NCBI GenBank assembly: GCA_040755615.1
Contig: JBFMAL010000003.1
Location: 1-64,000 of the forward strand
Direction of reading: 5' to 3'
Length of the DNA: 64,000 nt
Source of the DNA: DYEP01 sp040755615
GTDB lineage: Bacteria; Bacillota; Sulfobacillia; DUSP01; DYEP01
Every line of letters starts with the position of its first letter. Position 1 is the first letter of the stretch. The translations under genes were made by a program, and so were the position numbers. This document shows positions 59,197 to 64,000 of this stretch, one piece after another. The notes below the pieces were generated by a model, which did no database searches, had not been told where the DNA came from, and worked only from the letters and a program-made list of their open reading frames with translations.

Positions 59197-59853
59197 TTAC
59201 CGGAGGTCCACCTCCACGTTTAAGGTGGAGGCTATCAGCCGCACCAACGCCTGTCCCAACATACTTTTTATGGTCTTTCTGTTGGACTTGATCTTGATGG
59301 GGAACGGTATGGCATTGCGTTCCACAAAATCGCTTCTCGCCTCCTCAAAATCGGGTTCGTGAAAATCCTGTTGTTCATAAGGACCGATAGCGATATACCC
59401 GTCAGGGAACATTTCGTCATCACCCAGTTTTGAAGCGAGCAAGGCGGTGGCGGCCCCCGAAATCAGGTGGTCAAACAGGCTGAGAGGGCCTGCCAGGCGT
59501 CTGGTATTTATCCTGCGGCGCCCGAGCCTGGTGGCAGCCCCGTAAGCCCCCAGCCAGGCGACAGCACCTACACCTGCACCTTTAAGCGCAGCGGCGTCCC
59601 TCCCTGTAGTGGTCAGTGTATAGGTTATGGCTACACCAGTCAGGCCTGTCAGCATGGTGTCTCCCAGTGTCCCCAGGGTCTTCACTTCTCTGACAATCTG
59701 GGTTTCACCATCAGAGATGACGGCAACTCTCTGTCCGTACCTGACGTCGGTAAGTCCACAGCGATATGCCATGGCATTTAGCAACCTGCCTGGCAGCGAA
59801 CCAATGACACCCGCAGTAATTCCGAGTAGGATGGGATCCCTGATTTTCCTCAT
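59197..59853 (-). CDS. Membrane-associated protein of unknown function
   Basis: Protein of 218 residues, AAGGAGC upstream of the ATG. Hydrophobic segments at ~7-30 (PILLGITAGVIGSLPGRLLN), ~62-82 (GDTMLTGLTGVAITYTL), ~90-110 and ~128-142 suggest four short membrane helices. The C-terminus is soluble and charged, ending STLNVEVDLR. Gly-rich helices resemble membrane proteins of spore-formers, but no family is recognised. Convergent with the HAD remnant. Confidence 0.7.
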   Translation of the reverse strand: MRKIRDPILLGITAGVIGSLPGRLLNAMAYRCGLTDVRYGQRVAVISDGETQIVREVKTLGTLGDTMLTGLTGVAITYTLTTTGRDAAALKGAGVGAVAWLGAYGAATRLGRRRINTRRLAGPLSLFDHLISGAATALLASKLGDDEMFPDGYIAIGPYEQQDFHEPDFEEARSDFVERNAIPFPIKIKSNRKTIKSMLGQALVRLIASTLNVEVDLR

Positions 59854-59970
59854 AGTCAGATGCTCCTTACGCTAGTATTACTATTGTTAGATTTCCCCGG
59901 ATTCATTATGTGCAAAAAGCGGTGAATATAGCGAAGCAGCCCAAAAGGGGAGAAAGTTCTTTGTAGGAAA

Positions 59971-60015
59971 GGTAGACACCCCGCCCCAGGGTGGAAGTCA
60001 GGCAGGGTGTCTACC
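59971..60015 (-). terminator. Terminator after the 170-residue gene
   Basis: GGTAGACACCC (59971-59981) and GGGTGTCTACC (60005-60015) are perfect 11-bp arms around a 23-nt loop, 25 nt past the stop at 60040. On the minus strand TTTCC follows. Confidence 0.7.
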
Positions 60016-60039
60016 GGTTCATGATGGTGGTTTAAACTT

Positions 60040-60552
60040 CTATTCCGTGGTCGTTACAGGCCAGAGCCTTATCGGCGGCTCATATAGTGAACCCAGTGCC
60101 GCTGCCACGCCCACTTTGGATTGCACGTCGCTTTGATCGAGCAGGTCTATGACAACCAGGTGTTGAAGTCCTTCCAGGGCGGCCAGGCGTGCTTTTGCTG
60201 AAACCAGAATGGCTTCGGCCAATGAATCCGCCAGGGACTCAAGTGCGGCTGTCTTGCGGGTGACCATGACACCGAGGTGTAACGGTGTGCCCGGAATTGC
60301 CTCACACCGGTTCTCAAAGAACAGAAACGCCTCTTTCACTGTATCATTCAGTGCGATCAACACCTGTACGCTTTCCTTTGCCAGCGCGTACCTGAAGTAC
60401 AGGTATGCCTCTACGTTGCCGCTGTCAATCTCCGTGAAGGTCCGGTTGGGAACTCCGAGTTCCGCCTTTGTCGCCGCATACTCTGCTGCCCGGTTGACCA
60501 TGGAACTTGCGTCTATTCTCTCCAACACTCGACTCATCTCAGACATCGCCAT
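60040..60552 (-). CDS. Soluble protein of unknown function
   Basis: Protein of 170 residues with a GGGGG site before the ATG. No signal peptide or membrane helix. Predicted mostly alpha/beta with an Ala-rich helix (LESLADSLAEAILVSAKARL) and a strand VVIDLLDQSD. I recognise no domain. It is 23 nt downstream of glutamate dehydrogenase on the same strand and ends at a strong hairpin, so it is probably the second gene of a gdh operon. Confidence 0.7.
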   Translation of the reverse strand: MAMSEMSRVLERIDASSMVNRAAEYAATKAELGVPNRTFTEIDSGNVEAYLYFRYALAKESVQVLIALNDTVKEAFLFFENRCEAIPGTPLHLGVMVTRKTAALESLADSLAEAILVSAKARLAALEGLQHLVVIDLLDQSDVQSKVGVAAALGSLYEPPIRLWPVTTTE

Positions 60553-60575
60553 GCTTTCTAAAACCCCCTATCGAC

Positions 60576-61829
60576 CTAAATACCGTTTCTCAGCCGGAGG
60601 ACTTCCGCTACGCGACGAATCGCAACCACGTACGCGGCTTTCCGGAGGTTAGTCCCCAGTATCTTTGCCAGTCCCCACACCTCGTTCAGTGCACCCACCA
60701 GCATCTGGTCAAGCCGCTTGATAACCTCGTTAAAATCCCAGGAGTAGCCTTGCAGGTTCTGCACCCATTCGAAGTAAGATACTACCACACCGCCTGCGTT
60801 AGCCAGGATGTCGGGTATAACCACGGTACCCTTACCGGCAAGGGCTGCGTCTGCCTCAGGTACAACAGGCCCATTGGCTCCCTCAACCACGAGTCTTGCT
60901 TTCATGCCGCGCACAACTCTCTCTGTTATCTGGTTCTCCAAGGCTGCTGGAATCAAAACGTCCACATCCAGTGCGAACAGGTCTTCATTGGTAATGTCTT
61001 CAACGCCTGGGCCTGAGTAGTTCCCCAGGACGTTTTCCCGGGAGCTGTTCACGAATTCGAGGACTTCGTCGAGGTCCAGACCGTCGGCCTTGAATTTGCC
61101 TCCAGTTACGTCACAGATCCCCACTATCCGGCATCCTGCTTTTGCAAGCCTCCTGGCCGCCCAGCTTCCCACCTTACCGAATCCCTGGATCGCCACGGTA
61201 GTCTGCTTGGGGTCCTTCCCCAGAGCCTTCAGCGCTTCCAGGGTCACACATCCCACACCATAACCGGTGGATTCCCTTCTGCCGACAGAACCGCCGAGGC
61301 CCACCGGCTTACCGGTGACAATAGGGGCCATATTCTGCCTGTTCAGGATACTAGCCTCGTCCACCATCCACGCCATCATGCGCTCGTCAGTGTTAACGTC
61401 AGGTGCGGGTATATCCAGGCGAGGACCCAAGTTAGGCATGAGCATCCTGACATACCGCCTGGTCACTGCCTCCAGTTCATCAGGGGTCATAACGCCCGGG
61501 TCACAAGAGATCCCCCCCTTGGCACCTCCGTACGGTATGTTCAGGAGTGAACACTTCCATGTCATGAGCGCCGCCAGAGCGGAGACTTCTTCCAGATCCA
61601 CTTCGGGGTGGTAACGTATACCTCCCTTGTATGGGCCCCTGACGCTTGAATGCTGCACGCGGTAACCTTTCAGCAGTTGGACGATTCCGTTTATCTTCGC
61701 CGGGATGTTGACTATCAATACTCGTTCAGGGCTCATCAAAATGTGCCTGTAGCCGTTGTCGAGGTTCAGTTCTTCTGCTGCATCGTTAAAGTACATTTTT
61801 ACGTTGTCCAGTAGAGTGGCAGCACACAT
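60576..61829 (-). CDS. gdhA: Glutamate dehydrogenase (Glu/Leu/Phe/Val dehydrogenase family)
   Basis: Protein of 417 residues. ATG at 61829 is chosen because AAGGAGGG lies ~10 nt upstream; the earlier ATG at 61868 has no site, and 417 residues is the family norm. Substrate domain: GYRVQHSSVRGPYKGGIRYH, MTWKCSLLNIPYGGAKGG with the catalytic Lys, and PAPDVNTDERMMAWM. Rossmann domain: VAIQGFGKVGSWAARRL. Interconverts glutamate with 2-oxoglutarate and ammonia; the acidic residue after the second Rossmann strand (CDVTGG) hints at NAD use. Links the aminotransferases of the window to ammonia. Confidence 0.93.
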   Translation of the reverse strand: MCAATLLDNVKMYFNDAAEELNLDNGYRHILMSPERVLIVNIPAKINGIVQLLKGYRVQHSSVRGPYKGGIRYHPEVDLEEVSALAALMTWKCSLLNIPYGGAKGGISCDPGVMTPDELEAVTRRYVRMLMPNLGPRLDIPAPDVNTDERMMAWMVDEASILNRQNMAPIVTGKPVGLGGSVGRRESTGYGVGCVTLEALKALGKDPKQTTVAIQGFGKVGSWAARRLAKAGCRIVGICDVTGGKFKADGLDLDEVLEFVNSSRENVLGNYSGPGVEDITNEDLFALDVDVLIPAALENQITERVVRGMKARLVVEGANGPVVPEADAALAGKGTVVIPDILANAGGVVVSYFEWVQNLQGYSWDFNEVIKRLDQMLVGALNEVWGLAKILGTNLRKAAYVVAIRRVAEVLRLRNGI

Positions 61830-62120
61830 CCCACCTGAACCCTCCTTGAGCACATCTGTCGGCTCCATTTTAGTCGAGCGAGCATAAAGAACACATAAGA
61901 GGGTATATGCGAGGCATAAGAATTTCGTAATTATCAGTCACGGGATACAACTGAAGTAACTCGGGCGGGTGGTGCGCAAAAAGGCTGTTCATTGGAAGGA
62001 AAGGTCATTGTCGGCCATAAAGAGTGCGGCAAAATGCCGTGCAGGTGACGAAGAAGAAATACATCCTGCCACCTCTTTTGGGTATTCGTTGTTCTAGTAC
62101 ACTGAAATTGGAGGCTGTCT
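61830..62120. other. Intergenic stretch before gdhA
   Basis: About 290 nt holding the presumed gdhA promoter and the 3' side of the response-regulator gene. No clear terminator or operator was recognised. Confidence 0.35.
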
Positions 62121-62819
62121 CTATTCGTCGCTCATGTAGTATCCTATCCCCGGTTTGGATAGGATGTACCTTGGCTTGGCGGGGTCGGGTTCCAGCTTCT
62201 TGCGAAGGTTGGAGATGTAGTTCCTCAGGTACTGGTACTCATCCCTGTACTCAATACCCCAGACCCTGGTCAGAAGTTCCTCGTGCAGTAACACCTTCCC
62301 GGCGTTCGTGGCAAGCTGTTGCAGCACATTATATTCCGTTGGGGTCAGGTGGACTTCATGGTCTGCAATGTACACGCGCCGGCGTAGGTAGTCGATCTTC
62401 AACTCACCCACACTGAACGTCGTGGATCCTTCAGGGGATCTCGCGGCAGAGCTTCTGTTTAAGATGGCTTTCACCCGGGCGCGGAGCTCGGGATAGCTGA
62501 AAGGCTTGGTGACGTAGTCGTCCGCCCCGCACTCAAACCCTTCCAGTTTCTCCGACTCCCGGGACCGGCCCGTTAACATAATTACGGGCACACCGGAGAA
62601 GCTTCTCAGGGTCCTGCAGACCCCGTAACCGTCCAGAGAACCTGGGAGCATGATATCCAGTATGACAAGATCGGGCATCTCATCGCGTACGAGTTCAAGT
62701 GCTGATCTTCCCTCTCCAGCCATGATAACATGATATCCATCAGCTTCAAGACTCATCTTCAAGAGCCTCATCAGTTTCGGTTCGTCTTCAACCACAAGTA
62801 TTTTGGCGTTAGCTGGCAT
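62121..62819 (-). CDS. OmpR/PhoB-family response regulator
   Basis: Protein of 232 residues; ATG at 62819 with GGAGGCGG upstream. Receiver domain 1-120: acidic pair VEDEPK, phospho-Asp55 in LVILDIMLPG, Thr in MLTGRS and Lys105 in TKPFSYPEL. C-terminal winged helix (~135-230): LTPTEYNVLQQLATNAGKVL and YISNLRKKLEPDP. Overlaps the sensor kinase by 11 nt and is its partner. Family members control phosphate, potassium or envelope responses; the regulon here is unknown. Confidence 0.93.
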   Translation of the reverse strand: MPANAKILVVEDEPKLMRLLKMSLEADGYHVIMAGEGRSALELVRDEMPDLVILDIMLPGSLDGYGVCRTLRSFSGVPVIMLTGRSRESEKLEGFECGADDYVTKPFSYPELRARVKAILNRSSAARSPEGSTTFSVGELKIDYLRRRVYIADHEVHLTPTEYNVLQQLATNAGKVLLHEELLTRVWGIEYRDEYQYLRNYISNLRKKLEPDPAKPRYILSKPGIGYYMSDE

Positions 62820-63951
62820 TGTTATCCGCCTCCGTATCAGCCAGATCACAGTCAGGGGGAGGCAGCCTGAAGTAGAACGTGGTGCCCTTCCCCACTGTGC
62901 TTTCAGCCCAGATGTTCCCCCCGTGTGCCTCTATGATCCGCCGCGCAATGGGTAGACCGAGGCCTGTACCGCTTACGTGCTTGGATTCCTCGTTTCTGAT
63001 CCTGTAAAACCTGTCAAACAGGCGGTTTAGGTGTTCAGGGGCGATTCCGTATCCTTGATCTGCCACCGAGATGAGGATATCGCCTCTGGAAGGCCTTGCC
63101 CGGATAACGACTAGGCTTCCTTCAGGCGAGTACTTGACCGCATTGTCTATCAGGTTCCTGAACACCTGTTCAAGCCTTACGGGGTCCGCCCACACCTCTC
63201 TCGCATTAGGCGGGAAATCCAATAGGAAACGGTGTTCCCGGGCGAGGAACGACCGGTCTCGGAGAACCTTTTTCAGTAGAGCAGGTATGAGCACAGGTTC
63301 TTTGTGTACCTTAAAGGCCTCGTCTTCCGTGGTACAGTCGAGTAAGCTGGCTATCAACCTTTCTATGTGGTCACATTCTTCCAGGATGATACGGAAAAAC
63401 TCCTGGCGCTGCTTTACATCCAGTTCGTGCTCCTGGCTCATAAGCAGCGTCGCATAGCCCTTGATGCACGCCAGGGGGGTCCGCAGGTCGTGGGATAAGG
63501 TACTCAGGACATCGGTCAGCACCCTCTCTTCCCTCATCTCCCTGAGGAGTTCTTGGATCTTAACGCGCCGTGAAACCAGCCGGGAGAGTTCCTTCAGAAC
63601 CGACACCATCTTCTCAGCGTCCTGGTTAGCCGAGGATGCCATCTTCACCATCAGGCGGCCAAGGTCACCTCCCAGGCAAAGAGGAATAACAACAAACGTG
63701 TCAGAACCACTCAGTACCAGGAAGGGGCGATCACGCATTGGTTCGGGGACAATCACAGCATCCCAGTTGACGGGTGGCCCGAAGGTTGATTCAATGGAGT
63801 CATTGTTACCATTTTGTACCCTGATACTGAGCGATTCAACGTACGGATACCCGCATACCACTCTTGAGAATGAATCGAAGGCCTTCGTGATATCGGGTTC
63901 CATGAGCGCAATAGCTGCATTGAGTAACAGGTTACTGTACGTGTTATTCAC
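62809..63951 (-). CDS. Sensor histidine kinase, soluble, GAF-like N-terminus
   Basis: Protein of 380 residues from GTG at 63951, AAAGGGG upstream. No membrane segments, so a cytoplasmic sensor. The N-terminal ~130 residues look like a GAF domain (FVVIPLCLGGDLGRLMVKM). HisKA: TLSHDLRTPLACIKGYATLL with phospho-His154. ATPase: N box FRNLIDNAVKYSPEG, G1 VADQGYGIAPEHLNRLF, G2 GTGLGLPIARRI, and AESTVGKGTTFYFRLPPP. The layout is reminiscent of KdpD's cytoplasmic half, but no Kdp domain or kdp genes are seen. Confidence 0.92.
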   Translation of the reverse strand: MNNTYSNLLLNAAIALMEPDITKAFDSFSRVVCGYPYVESLSIRVQNGNNDSIESTFGPPVNWDAVIVPEPMRDRPFLVLSGSDTFVVIPLCLGGDLGRLMVKMASSANQDAEKMVSVLKELSRLVSRRVKIQELLREMREERVLTDVLSTLSHDLRTPLACIKGYATLLMSQEHELDVKQRQEFFRIILEECDHIERLIASLLDCTTEDEAFKVHKEPVLIPALLKKVLRDRSFLAREHRFLLDFPPNAREVWADPVRLEQVFRNLIDNAVKYSPEGSLVVIRARPSRGDILISVADQGYGIAPEHLNRLFDRFYRIRNEESKHVSGTGLGLPIARRIIEAHGGNIWAESTVGKGTTFYFRLPPPDCDLADTEADNNAS

Positions 63952-64000
63952 TGAAGAACCCCTTTCGGTGTCGTTGCTCCTTTCACTTACCGAAACAGAC

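Noticed and set aside
62121..63951. KdpDE identity for the two-component pair
   Set aside because: The kinase lacks the KdpD sensor and USP domains and membrane helices; no kdp transport genes are near.

Overview
The window looks like a chromosomal segment of an anaerobic, endospore-forming Bacillota (Clostridia; a Peptococcaceae/Thermoanaerobacterales-like lineage is my guess). The basis is a three-copy SPOCS (DUF3794) spore protein, a decayed GerMN domain, strong GGAGG ribosome-binding sites with many GTG/TTG starts, HD-GYP and PPC proteins, a tungsten-type aldehyde:ferredoxin oxidoreductase, ferredoxins, and lactate oxidation by LUD/CCG iron-sulfur proteins as in sulfate reducers and acetogens. 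I saw no rRNA, tRNA, CRISPR array or phage genes.

Layout. 1-2 kb: the end of an IS66-family element (ending in CGCTTAC at 121-127) cuts into a BPL_N-type gene; a multiply broken secreted M28 peptidase follows. 2-9.8 kb, minus strand: PLP aminotransferase, CAP-domain protein, a small unknown, a PPC/HD-GYP pair, an EamA transporter, the SPOCS-SH3 protein and a NifU-like scaffold. 9.9-16.3 kb, minus: an overlapping operon glcD-glcF-lutC-(lutB/lutA fusion)-HypE-like, probably for D- and L-lactate or another 2-hydroxy acid. 16.4-18.9 kb, plus: nitrilase-family hydrolase, methyltransferase, and a MarR regulator fused in frame to wreckage of an arsenite methyltransferase.

19-31.5 kb, minus: one 11-gene operon in which a branched-chain-amino-acid-type ABC importer (LivKHM and LivGF) encloses two complete molybdenum hydroxylases (L-M-S and M-S-L). 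A sigma-54-dependent activator with PAS domain(s) is divergent at 32.1 kb. Beyond it on the plus strand (33.9-44 kb) lies a second catabolic operon: DUF3870 protein, two-subunit CoA-transferase, thiolase, HMG-CoA-synthase-like condensing enzyme, DUF35 OB-fold protein, four-cluster ferredoxin, AOR-family oxidoreductase, class III aminotransferase, and a small membrane protein with a sodium:solute symporter. I infer two import-plus-oxidation modules under one regulator. The second reads as uptake, deamination to an aldehyde, ferredoxin-linked oxidation, CoA activation and thiolytic or condensing C-C chemistry. Substrates are unknown; this is the best candidate for an undescribed system.

44-48 kb is a gene graveyard: a MazE-like antitoxin remnant, a second decayed copy of the neighbouring FAD oxidoreductase, a Phd-like antitoxin remnant and a GNAT remnant, around one intact FAD/NAD(P) oxidoreductase. 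48-51.8 kb: ChbG deacetylase, EIICBA PTS permease and a D-threonine-aldolase-like PLP enzyme (amino-sugar/D-amino-acid use). 52-56.2 kb: a lipoprotein and a four-gene cassette of membrane proteins with a radical SAM/SPASM enzyme (possibly peptide-modifying). 56.5-59.1 kb: PIG-L and HAD pseudogenes flanking an intact MgtC-family gene. 59-64 kb: membrane protein, an unknown, glutamate dehydrogenase and a histidine kinase/response regulator pair. Accessory genes between the intact operons are broken far more often than expected, by mixed nonsense and frameshift lesions.
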